The translations under genes were made by a program, and so were the position numbers. Shown one piece after another: positions 23,220 to 32,994 of a stretch of DNA of 64,000 nucleotides (the stretch's first letter is position 1; every line of letters starts with the position of its first letter). Where the stretch lies: assembly GCA_014155875.1 (NCBI GenBank), contig JACEFZ010014548.1, positions 62,001 to 126,000 of the forward strand, in the 5' to 3' direction. The notes under the pieces are model-generated. The model searched no databases. It was not told the DNA's origin and saw only the letters and a list, made by a program, of their open reading frames with translations. The DNA comes from Cepaea nemoralis. Its lineage: Eukaryota; Mollusca; Gastropoda; Stylommatophora; Helicidae.

Positions 23220-24365
23220 GTGCTTGGGGCTAGGACAAAATCTGAATCGCAGGCTGTAAAACCAATGCACCAGATACTAATAAAAAGAAACAGAAACCTC
23301 AAGCTACGGCTTGCAACCTGGAACGTGAGAACCATGTGTCCAGGATTTTCCACCGACTTGACGAATATTGACGATGTGAGAAAAACGGCCGTGATTGATG
23401 CAGAACTCAATCGTCTTGACATTGATATTGCTGGCCTGCAGGAGACTCGCGCCTCGCCAAGGAAGGGTCACTCGGGGAAAACAATTACACCTATTTTTGG
23501 AAAGGTAGAGGGCAGGAAGAAAAAAGGCAACATGGTGGGGGATTTGCAGTGAAGAATTCGCTACTGGGAATGATTATTTATATCCCAGCCTGAGGTAATG
23601 AAAGACTATTATCCCTGCGCTTGGCAACCTCTTGTGGTTTTGCCACCATTCTTACTGCATATGCACCGACACTCTGATAATGTGAAGGATTCGTTGTAGG
23701 AGGAGTTAGACTCTGATTGATAGATTTAGGAACTGATATCACAGCATTCGGGGCATTCCCATAAGCGCCCCGTCCCCATCCTCAGCAGCCAGCGAAGAGT
23801 TCCAACACTAATAGTACCAGTAGCAATCTGATATGTCCGTCTCGCCTTTCCTCTGAGCGTCGATCGTCGGCCAGATCCCCTCGCTGTCGTATTCTTGCCA
23901 GACCATGGTGATCCATTTGCTCCTCCGAGGTGTACACGTGCTCCCACAAGACCGCAACCACGTCTGCCTTATCATGCATCAATACTCCACCAAGTTTTGC
24001 AGAGCCAGCCAATCTGTCCGCCTGTTCATTCCCCAGCACACCCCGGAGAAAAGATCCAGATGATGCTTGTCACCTGTGACTTCCGAAGCGAAGCAAGCCA
24101 CTCTGCACGAAGCTTGCCTGTCCTCACCCTAGTCAGCATGCTTTCTGAGTCAGTTACAATCACGATGTGTGTGTATCGTATTCTCTATCCAGCGGAAAGC
24201 TGCACTGACTCTGTGATCAAGGCAGTTCCAACATCCGACTACATTTATATGCTCGGTAATTTCAATGCTCGTGTGGGCAAGGACTCGAGTTCATGGGCAG
24301 TGTGCCTTGGAAAATACAACACCGGTCGCATGAATGAAAATGGGCGAAGGCTGCTTGAGCCATCA
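23220..24365 (+). pseudogene. LINE endonuclease (AP-type) domain, interrupted
   Basis: The frame gives the start of an apurinic-type endonuclease: LRLATWNVRTMCPG, DVRKTAVIDAELNRLDIDIA, GLQETRASP. After a frameshift near 23545 it continues with FAVKNSLLG (about 23555-23580) and CGFATILTAYAPTL (about 23630-23675). It is then interrupted by an antisense fragment (23716-24206) and resumes with YIYMLGNFNARVGKDSSSW and MNENGRRLLE (24245-24362). The host LINE is on the plus strand. GACTCTG occurs on both sides of the interruption. Several stops show it is dead. Confidence 0.85.
23716..24206 (-). mobile_element. Antisense RNase H fragment of another LINE, nested
   Basis: On the minus strand: VTDSESMLTRVRTGKLRAEW then LRKSQVTSIIWIFSPGCAG, then after a frame change LGNEQADRLAGSAKLGG and an Arg-rich C-terminal part. 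This is the end of an RNase H domain (the usual His of the PGHAG motif is Cys here) plus C-terminal tail of an I/R1-like LINE. It is flanked by GACTCTG at 23709-23715 and 24207-24213, a probable 7-bp target duplication within the host endonuclease frame. Confidence 0.75.
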
Positions 24366-24960
24366 ATCTATCATGTGCCATGCCGATAAGCATGGGTGGT
24401 CATGTTTTGCTATCTCACTCGATCACCATAGTCGTGGATCAGCTCCATGTTCCTGTCTCGACCATGCCACTTGGGCAAGCCATTCAGGTATTTACTTCTC
24501 GGTCTTCCCCTTGGTCTCTTCCCTTCGATCTTGCCAGTTGCCACTAAGTTCTCCAAGTCATTTCTTCTCATAACATGTCCAAAAAATTTTGACTGTGTGG
24601 CTAATTTCTCTAATCAGTTTACGATCTTCATTTGTTTCTTGAAGGACTTGTTCATTGGTTTTTCTGTCTGTCCATGGTATTCTTTGCATTTTACTTCAGA
24701 AACCACATTTCCATAGCCATCAGATGTTTTTCAGCTTGACTGCTCATTGTCCACGCTTCACATCCATACAAAAGTACAGGTTCTATGTAGCACCTCAACA
24801 CTTTTTTTCTCGTTTCATTTGATATCTTTTTATTGGTCTGTATGTTTTTCATCTTGCAAAAGGCTACTTTCACCATGGCAATTCTTGTTCTAATCTCTTC
24901 AAGACATCTCCCATCAGATGTTATGACTGTCCAAGATAACTGTACCGATTAACTTGCTTA
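24366..24960 (-). pseudogene. Antisense LINE fragment, C-terminal part of ORF2
   Basis: Minus-strand pieces in order: IRTRIAMVKVAFCKMKN (about 24870-24910), VLRCYIEPVLLYGCEAWTMS, MAMEMWFLKRMQRIPWTDRK, FFGHVMRRNDLENLVATGKI, then LNGLPKWHGRDRNMELI, ending near 24385. This is the classic end of an EN-RT LINE without RNase H. It continues the RT fragment at 25440-25190 after the SINE. A few frame changes are present, so it is not functional. Confidence 0.85.
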
Positions 24961-24969
24961 AGAATATCC

Positions 24970-25189
24970 CCATTTACTCAAGTGGAGTGGCTAGAATGCC
25001 GGGTTCTCCTTCGGTAGACCCGGGTTCGAATCCTTGGTAAGGCGTGGAGGTTTTTCTGTCTGGAGCAAAAAGAAAACTCTAACCTGCACAGTTCGTGACG
25101 ACTGCACTAGCCATGCGGCCTTAATTCCACTGGCTCAAGTCTCTCTCTCTCTCACCTCCACCCCCCTTACACCGCAAGGTACTATAGGC
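24970..25189 (+). mobile_element. tRNA-derived SINE inserted in an antisense LINE
   Basis: GGTTCGAATCC at 25023-25033 matches RNA polymerase III box B exactly; TGGCTAGAATG at 24988-24998 is a box A-like match at suitable distance. The unit splits the antisense LINE ORF2 between its RT part and its C-terminal part. It ends in CT-rich sequence near 25140-25170. The exact borders are uncertain by some tens of bases. Confidence 0.65.
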
Positions 25190-25440
25190 AGTAAATGACA
25201 GTTTATGACTCGTATATCACATTGTAGTATTTCCTTCTTCCCAGTGACGACCATAATCTGTGTGTTCTTACTATTCAATAGTTGCTCACTGTGGGCAACA
25301 ACCGCATCTACTAAATGTTGCAGTTCCCGTTCATTGTCTGCAATCAAGACTATCATCTGTATATCTAATGTTATTGATGTATCTTCCCCCAATGTTGATT
25401 CCTTCGATTGGAATAAAGACAAAGGAGTAAATGATTGCAG
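25190..25440 (-). pseudogene. Antisense LINE fragment, RT catalytic region
   Basis: Reads PIEGINIGGRYINNIRYTDD, the YTDD form of the RT active site, followed by VLIADNERELQHLVDAVVAH and the KNTQIMVV stretch. It is joined across the SINE to the C-terminal part at 24960-24366. The 5' part of the ORF (endonuclease and early RT) is missing, so it is 5' truncated at 25440. Confidence 0.82.
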
Positions 25441-25574
25441 ATAAAGCACACACAGAGCGTGTGAGACGTAAGATGGTGCAAAATGATGGAAATGACCATG
25501 TTTTCACGTGCACCTACTGTGGGCAAACATTTGCAGCAAGAATTGGCCTTACCAGCCACCGCCATGGGTCGTAG
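25440..25574 (+). pseudogene. LINE C-terminal zinc-finger-like tail
   Basis: Frame DKAHTERVRRKMVQNDG, then HVFTCTYCGQTFAARIGLTS and HRHGS before the stop at 25572. The pattern C-x2-C, F-x-A-R-I-G-L, H is the usual C-terminal zinc finger of a LINE group whose endonuclease resembles that at 23220. It is on the same strand as that endonuclease, so it may be the 3' end of the same host LINE whose RT part is lost. Confidence 0.7.
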
Positions 25575-25712
25575 TTATTAAGCCTTCTTTTTGAAGCACA
25601 ATGTACCAAACTATCGTCTGTCAAGTCGGAAAGGTGCCAATGAAAACCACGATACATCAAGTTTTAATGACTCTTGATATGTGCTTTTTGAGTTCACTTT
25701 CTAGCTATGGTC
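25575..25712. other. Probable LINE 3' untranslated remnant
   Basis: Lies between the LINE stop codon and the right copy of the 25-bp direct repeat. No other signal. Confidence 0.4.
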
Positions 25713-25737
25713 AGTCAGGTCTTAGTCAGATATGACT
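25713..25737 (+). repeat. 25-bp direct repeat, right copy
   Basis: Identical to 22546-22570. Three of the four bases before each copy also agree. It closes the nested LINE block about 100 bases before the second TSP1 exon. Confidence 0.85.
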
Positions 25738-25835
25738 ACAGTTTCATACAGTCAGTCATGAGACGAAACTGTGGTGTTTGTTTGTTGAATTCAAGACTGT
25801 GCCAATCACCATGGGATATTGTGTATGTATTACAG

Positions 25836-25889
25836 GTGACAGCCTTCAAGCACAGGACTGCCAGAATCTCCCTCAGTGCAACATTCCAA
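25836..25889 (+). CDS. Thrombospondin type 1 repeat exon (second part)
   Basis: A 54-bp exon between an acceptor (TGTATGTATTACAG) and a perfect donor (GTAAGTGT), phase 1 on both sides. With the G carried over from 15943 it reads GDSLQAQDCQNLPQCNIP, which supplies the last two cysteines of the TSP1 domain started at 15812. The joined domain has six cysteines after the WxxWxxW ladder in normal TSP1 spacing, plus one more beside the first Trp, which makes the join convincing. The next exon must accept phase 1; none was securely found (see the candidates at 30419 and 30722). Confidence 0.82.
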
Positions 25890-26884
25890 GTAAGTGTCTG
25901 TTGGTCATGTTTCTCTTGCTGTTGAGACATTCAACTCACCAGGACTTTACCTGGATATATACTGTTTTATCATCTTCACTCACTGTCTTCTCGACATTCC
26001 AATTATTTTCTACATAAAAATCATTATTTTGGCTATAATTCACAAATGTACTGCATCTAGTTTATTGCTTACAACTGCCACTTCAAATCTACGGTAAGCG
26101 TCAGGCTGCCACACCCAAACAAGAAAATAGATGCCACCAGAGATTTGTGCAGTGATTTTCTTCCATATTAAATACAGTCGTCTTATGACAGATGAAACCA
26201 GCCCCAGTCTGATCCAAATCTCTTTTCCTGAACATCCGACTTTGTACATAGTGGACTTCAGATGTTTACAAATAATTAACATCTTCAAACTGTTTCTTTC
26301 TCAATTCAGTATTTACTTTTATCTGGAGTAATTTTGTCTAACAAGAAAGGTTTCATCTATTATTTTGTGAAGTCTTCGTGTTATTTTTGTGCATGTTTTA
26401 AGAATAATATTCTCAAGATATACGTTGCATAGTGATCCAATTGATATAGACATGTTATATTCACACAAAATGTGCATTTGAGTGCATGTTCGGAAACCAG
26501 ATTCCTAAGTAATCATCAGGAACTGTAGTATAGTTTTCAGTATAGCAGATTTCACAGTAATAATAATTAACATTAGTTATACATGTATACTTTTTGGAAA
26601 TCCATATTTTATTGAAATTATCAGGAACTTTCAGGAAACTAGATTTTACAATAGTCATCAGGAACTGTAGTAGTTTTCAGGAAAGCAGATTTTACAGTCA
26701 TAATGATCAGAAGCCATACGTTTTCAGGAAACCAGAATTTAAAGTAGTGTTCACGATCACGTGTAGTGTATTTAGAACTAAAGATAATTAAATGTAATGA
26801 ATATGATCTTGTGTACTCTAGTAGCAACTAAGGACAGTTCAGTTTGATGAGTAGGATCATATGTTCTGTAGCTAAACCTAAGGG
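25890..26884. other. Intronic sequence with a diverged ~65-bp repeat
   Basis: No gene. Between 26490 and 26750 the phrases ATCAGGAACTGTAGTA, TTTTCAGGAAAC and CAGATTTTACAGT recur about four times with substantial divergence. A GT-AG-bounded 33-base stretch near 26060-26092 is possible but too short to support. Confidence 0.5.
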
Positions 26885-29800
26885 CAGTTTATTGTGACAT
26901 GTCCGGTCATGTGTGCCGCAGTAAGAACAGTTCAGTGTGACATGTCTGGTCATGTGTGCTGCAGTAAGAACAGTTCAGTGTGACATCTGGTCATGTGTGC
27001 TGCAGTAATAACAGTTCAGTGTGACATGTCCGGTCATGTGTGCTGCAGTAATGTGTGACATCTGGTCATGTGTGCTGCAGTAAGAACAGTTCAGTGTGAC
27101 ATGTCCGGTCATGTGTGCTGCAGTAAGAACAGTTCAGTGTGACATCTGGTCATGTGTGTACAGTTCAGTGTGACATGTCCGGTCATGTGTGCTGCAGTAA
27201 GAACAGTTCAGTGTGACATGTCTGGTCATGTGTGCTGCAGTAAGAACAGTTCAGTGTGACATGTCCGGTCATGTGTGCTGCAGTAAGAACAGTTCAGTGT
27301 GACATCTGGTCATGTGTGCTGCAGTAAGAACAGTTCAGTGTGACATGTCTGGTCATGTGTGCTGCAGTAAGAATCAGTTCAGTGTGACATTCTGGTCATG
27401 TGTGCTGCAGTAAGAACAGTTCAGTGTGACATTCCGTCATGTGTGCTGCAGTAAGACAGTTCAGTGTGACATGTCCGGGTCATGTGTGCTGCAGTAAGAA
27501 CAGTTCAGTGTGACATCTGGTCATGTGTGCTGCAGTAAGAACAGTTCAGTGTGACATCTGGTCATGTGTGCTGCAGTAAGAACAGTTCAGTGTGACATGT
27601 CAGGTCATGTGTGCTGCAGTAAGAACAGTTCAGTGTGACATTCTGGTCATGTGTGCTGCAGTAAGAACAGTTCAGTGTGACATGTCCGGTCATGTGTGCT
27701 GCAGTAAGAACAGTTCAGTGTGACATGTCCGGTCATATGTGTTGCAGTAAGAACAGTTCAGTGTGACATGTCAGATGTGTGCTGCAGTAAGAACAGTTCA
27801 GTGTGACATGTCCGGTCATGCATGCTGCAGTAAGAACAGTTCAGTGTGACATGTCAGGTCATATGTGCTGCAGTAAGAACAGTTCAGTGTGACATGTCCG
27901 GTCATATGTGCTGCAGTGAGAACAGTTCAGTGTGACATCTGGTCATGTGTGCTGCAGTAAGAATAGTTCGTGTGACATGTCCGGTCATGTGTGCTGCAGT
28001 GAGAACAGTTCAGTGTGACATCTGGTCATGTGTGCTGCAGTAAGAATAGTTCAGTGTGACATGTCAGGTCATGTGTGCTGCAGTAAGAATAGTTCAGTGT
28101 GACATATCAGGTCATGTGTGCTGCAGTAAGAATAGTTCAGTGTGACGTCAGGTCATATGTGATGCAGTAAGAATAGTTCAGTGTGACATGTCCAGTCATG
28201 CATGCTGCAGTAAGAATAGTTCAGTGTGACATGTCCGGTCATGTGTGTTGCAGTAAGAACAGTTCAGTGTGACATGTCAGATGTGTGCTGCAGTAAGAAC
28301 AGTTCAGTGTGACATGTCTGGTCATGTGTGCTGCAGTAAGAACAGTTCAGTGTGACATGTCAGGTCATGTGTGCTGCAGTAAGAACAGTTCAGTGTGACA
28401 TGTCAGGTCATGTGTGTTGCAGTAAGAACAGTTCAGTGTGACATGTCTGGTCATATGTGCTGCAGTAAGAACAGTTCAGTGTGACATGTCAGGTCATGTG
28501 TGCTGCAGTAAGAACAGTTCAGTGTGACATGTCAGGTCATGTGTGTTGCAGTAAGAACAGTTCAGTGTGACATGTCTAGTCATATGTGCTGCAGTAAGAA
28601 CAGTTCAGTGTGACATGTCAGGTCATGCATGCTGCAGTAAGAACAGTTCAGTGTGACATGTCCGGTCATGTGTGATGCAGTAAGAACAGTTCAGTGTGAC
28701 ATGTCCAGTCATGCATGCGGCAGTAAGAACAAGTTCAGTGTGACATGTCCAGGTCCATGGCATGCGGCAGTAGAACAGTTCAGTGTGACATGTCTGGTCA
28801 TGTGTGGTGCAGTAAGAACAGTTCAGTGTGACATGTCTGGTCATGTGTGCTGCAGTAAGAACAGTTCAGTGTGACATGTCTGGTCATGTGTGCTGCAGTA
28901 AGAACAGTTCAGTGTGACATGTCTGGTTATGTGTGCTGTAGTAAGAACAGTTCAGTGTGACGTGTCAGGTCATATGTGCTGCAGTAAGAATAGTTCAGTG
29001 TGCATATCAGGTCATGTGTGCTGCAGTAAGAATAGTTCAGTGTGACGTCAGGTCATATGTGATGCAGTAAGAATAGTTCAGTGTGACATGTCCAGTCATG
29101 CATGCTGCAGTAAGAATAGTTCAGTGTGACATGTCCCGTCATGTGTGTTGCAGTAAGAACAGTTCAGTGTGACATGTCAGATGTGTGCTGCAGTAAGAAC
29201 AGTTCAGTGTGACATGTCCGGTCATGTGTGTTGCAGTAAGAACAGTTCAGTGTGACATGTCGGTCATGTGTGCTGCAGTAAGAACAGTTCAGTGTGACAT
29301 GTCCGGTCATGTGTGCTGCAGTAAGAACAGTTCAGTGTGACAGTCAGGTCATGTGTGCTGCAGTAAGAACAGTTCAGTGTGACATGTCTGGTCATATGTG
29401 CTGCAGTAAGAACAGTTCAGTGTGACATGTCAGGTCATGTGTGCTGCAGTAAGAACAGTTCAGTGTGACATGTCAGGTCATGTGTGCTGCAGTAAGAACA
29501 GTTCAGTGTGACATGTCCAGTCATGTGTGCTGCAGTAAGAACAGTTCAGTGTGACATGTCAGGTCATGTATGCTGCAGTAAGAACAGTTCAGTGTGACAT
29601 GTCCGGTCATGTGTGCTGCAGTAAGAACAGTTCAGTGTGACATGTCCAGGTCATGTGTGCTGCAGTAAGAACAGTTCAGTGTGACATGTCAGGTCATGTG
29701 TGTTGCAGTAAGAACAGTTCAGTGTGACATGTCTAGTCATATGTGCTGCAGTAAGAACAGTTCAGTGCGACATGTCAGGTCATGCATGCTGCAGTAAGAA

Positions 29801-30235
29801 CAGTTCAGTGTGACATGTCCGGTCATGTGTGCTGCAGTAAGAACAGTTCAGTGTGACATGTCCAGTCATGCATGCGGCAGTAAGAACAGTTCAGTGTGAC
29901 ATGTCCAGTCATGCATGCGGCAGTAAGAACAGTTCAGTGTGACATGTCTGGTCATGTGTGCTGCAGTAAGAACAGTTCAGTGTGACATGTCTGGTTATGT
30001 GTGCTGCAGTAAGAACAGTTCAGTGTGACATGTCTGGTCATGTGTGCTGCAGTAAGAACAGTTCAGTGTGACATGTCTGGTTATGTGTGCTGTAGTAAGA
30101 ACAGTTCAGTGTGACGTGTCAGGTCATATGTGCTGCAGTAAGAATAGTTCAGTGTGACATGTCAGGTCATGCATGCGGCAGTAAGAACAGTTTTCAGTTT
30201 CAGTGTGACATGTCCGGTTATGCATGCTGCAGTGA
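26885..30235. repeat. 43-bp minisatellite, about 80 copies
   Basis: Unit phrases TGCAGTAAGAACAGTTCAGT and GTGACATGTCCGGTCATGTG. Variants lack TGTCC (38 bp) or change CCGG to CAGG or CTGG. A block of variants near 28020-28270 recurs near 28980-29190, indicating a segmental duplication of about 960 bp inside the array. Confidence 0.97.
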
Positions 30236-30935
30236 GTACCTTGGACACTTCAATTGGGTGATGAAAGGCAGCAAAAGAAGAAGAAAAGTTTGCTACCTGA
30301 AGCGTTCACCATATCTTAGGCTAGCATTCTGATACTGTATTTAGATATTCCAACAGCATGTATGAACTTCCTTCATGAACCACAATGAAGTCTTATTACT
30401 TTCTTCATGTTCCAACAGAAGAGTCAACATTGTCTGAAGATCAGTGCCTCCATGCATAAGGTAGGTGGAGTGAACATTTGTAAGACAAATACTACTATTA
30501 AGCGTAGAAGAATATAATTCTAATTTCTAAATGTATGCAAGAGTAACAAATCTAGTTTTCACTAGTGAGACATTTAGAATTGCCTTGAAAGCTGTGCTTT
30601 AAAGGCCCAAACATGGCTAGTGGACTTCACTACATACTTCAATGAGGTTACAGAATCCTCATAATTGTAATCTGTGCACACATTCTAAAGTGTATTCCTA
30701 TATTTTCTGCTATTTTATTAGGCTGAATCATCACCAGAGTCACATCAGTTAGCAGTGACCCATCTCGCACTGAAGCCAGAAGCACCCAGTTAGTGAAGCC
30801 AGTAATACCAAGACTGCTAATATGGCTCAATCTGCACAACCCAAACATGTCTGAATACGCGATATCAAATTCACATCACCCCCCTAAATTAGTTAATGGC
30901 TATTTCAGAAGACGCCCCCCAATTAGTTCATGGAT
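30236..30935. other. Unique spacer with two weak exon candidates
   Basis: Holds 30419-30460 (acceptor TTCCAACAG, donor GTAGGTGG) and 30722-30793 (acceptor TATTTTATTAG, ending in TAG). Joined in phase 0 they give an open frame of 37 codons and a stop. The phase does not fit the TSP1 exon at 25836 directly, so membership of that gene is not supported. Confidence 0.3.
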
Positions 30936-32870
30936 CCTTCCACCAGTTCATGGGTATCTGAGAAACCCCTCCACTAGCTCATGGGTATCTGAGAAACCCC
31001 TCCACTAGCTCATGGTATCTGAGAAAACCCTTCCACTAGCTCATGGGTATCTGAGAACGCAAAGCTCATGGCTATCTGAGAAACCCCTCCACTAGCTCAT
31101 GCTATCTGAGACTCCACAGCTCATGGCTATCTGAGAACCCACCCCCCTCCCCCCAGTTCATGCTATCTGGGAAACCCCTCCACTAGTTCATGGCTATCTG
31201 AGAAACCCCTCCACTAGTTCATGGCTATCTGAGACCCCAGCTCATGGCTATCTGAGAAACCCTCCACTAGTTCATGGCTATCTGAGAAACAGTGTTCATC
31301 GCTATGAGAAACCCCTCCACTAGTTCATGGCTATCTGAGAAACCCCTCTACTAGTTCATGGTTATCTGAGAAACAGTTCATCGCTATCTGAGAACCCCCC
31401 CCCTCTCCCCCCAGTTCATCGCTATCTGAGAACCCCACATTCATGGCTATCTCAGAACCCCCCCCCACCGCGCTCATGGCTATCTGAGAACTACCAGCTC
31501 ATGGCTATCTGGGAAACCCTCCACTAGTTCATGGCTATCTGAGAAACCCCTCCACCAGCTCATGGCTATCTGATAACTCCACCAGCTCATGGCTATCTGG
31601 GAACAGCTCATGGCTATCTGAGAAACCTCCCTAGTTCATGGCTATCTGAGAACACCTCCACTAGTTCATGGCTATCTGAGAAACCCCTCCACTAGTTCAT
31701 GGCTACTGAGAAAACACCCAGCTCATGGCTATCTGAGAACTCCTCTACCAGCTCATGCTTATCTGAGACTCCACCACTCATGGCTATCTGGAAACCCCTC
31801 CACTAGTTCATGTGCTATCTGAGAAACCCCTCCACTAGTTCATGGCTATCTGAGAACTCCGCTCATGGCTTCTGAGAACCCACCACTCATGCTATCTGAG
31901 AACTCTCCCCCAGTTCATCGCTATCTGAGAACAGTTCATGGCTATCTCAGACCAGCTCACTGGCTATCTGAGACTCTACCAGCTCATGGTATCTGGAAAC
32001 CCTCCACTAGTTCATGGCTATCTGAGAAACCCCTCCACCAGCTCATGGCTATCTGAAACCCACTCCACACACAGCTCATGCTATCTGAACATCCCCGCTC
32101 ATGGCGTATCTGACGAAACCCCTCCACTAGTTCATGGCTATCTGAGAACCCCTCCACTAGTTCATGGCTATCTGAGAACCCCTCACTAGTTCATGCTATC
32201 CTGAAAACACCCCCCAGCTCATGGCTATCTGAGAACGCCCTCTACCAGCTCATGGCTATCTGAGAACTCCACCAGCTCATGCTATCTGGGAAACCCCTCC
32301 CTAGTCATGCTATCTGAGAACAGCTCATGCTATCTGAGAAACCCCTCCACTAGTTCATGGCTATCTGAGACCCCTCCACTAGTTCATGGCTATCTGAGAA
32401 CAGCTCATGGCTATCTGAAACTCCACCACTCATGGCTATCTGAGAACACCACAGCTCATGGCTATCTGAGAAACCCTCCACTACCTCATGGCTATCTGAG
32501 AAACCCCTCCACTACCTCAGTGCTATCTGAGAAACCCCTCCACTACCCTCATGGCTATCTGAGAAACCCTCCACTACCTCATGGATATCTGAGAAACCCC
32601 TCCACTACCTCATGGCTATCTGAGAAACCCCTCCACTACCTCATGGCTATCTGAGAAACCCCTCCACTACCTCATGGCTATCTGAGAAACCCTTCCACTA
32701 GTTCATGGCTATCTGAGAAACCCCTCCACTACCTCATGGCTATCTGGGAAACCCTTCCACTAGTTCATGGCTATCTGAGAAACCCCTCCGCTAGTTCATG
32801 GCTATCTGAGAAACCCCTCCACTATCTCATGGCTATCTGAGAAACCCCTCCGCTAGTTCATGGCTATGAA
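30936..32870. repeat. 31-bp minisatellite, about 60 irregular copies
   Basis: Unit TCATGGCTATCTGAGAAACC followed by CCTCCACTAGT. The first two thirds are very irregular in length, with copies lacking internal bases. The last part (32460-32870) is more regular, with ACTACC replacing ACTAGT. Confidence 0.95.
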
Positions 32871-32994
32871 GAGTCTTTATCACATGACACACATCTCAAA
32901 ATAATACCCTTTCCTGTAAGGTCACGTCATTATCTCAACAAAGACCATTACATTCAGGAAAGAACCTTATCACCTCCCTCCTCCCAATCAACCT
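32871..32994. other. Short spacer between arrays
   Basis: Transition sequence; no gene. Confidence 0.5.

Larger units (their letters stand above)
15944..25835 (+). other. Large intron of the TSP1 gene (inferred)
   Basis: The donor at 15944 and acceptor ending at 25835 join phase-compatible exons that complete one TSP1 domain. The 9.9 kb between them hold a 70-bp minisatellite, a LINE insertion and a nested LINE block, but no other exon that would fit inside a TSP1 domain. Confidence 0.7.

Noticed and set aside
25023..25033. A functional tRNA gene
   Set aside because: Box B is perfect, but there is no full cloverleaf with paired acceptor stem; it is part of a SINE inside a LINE.
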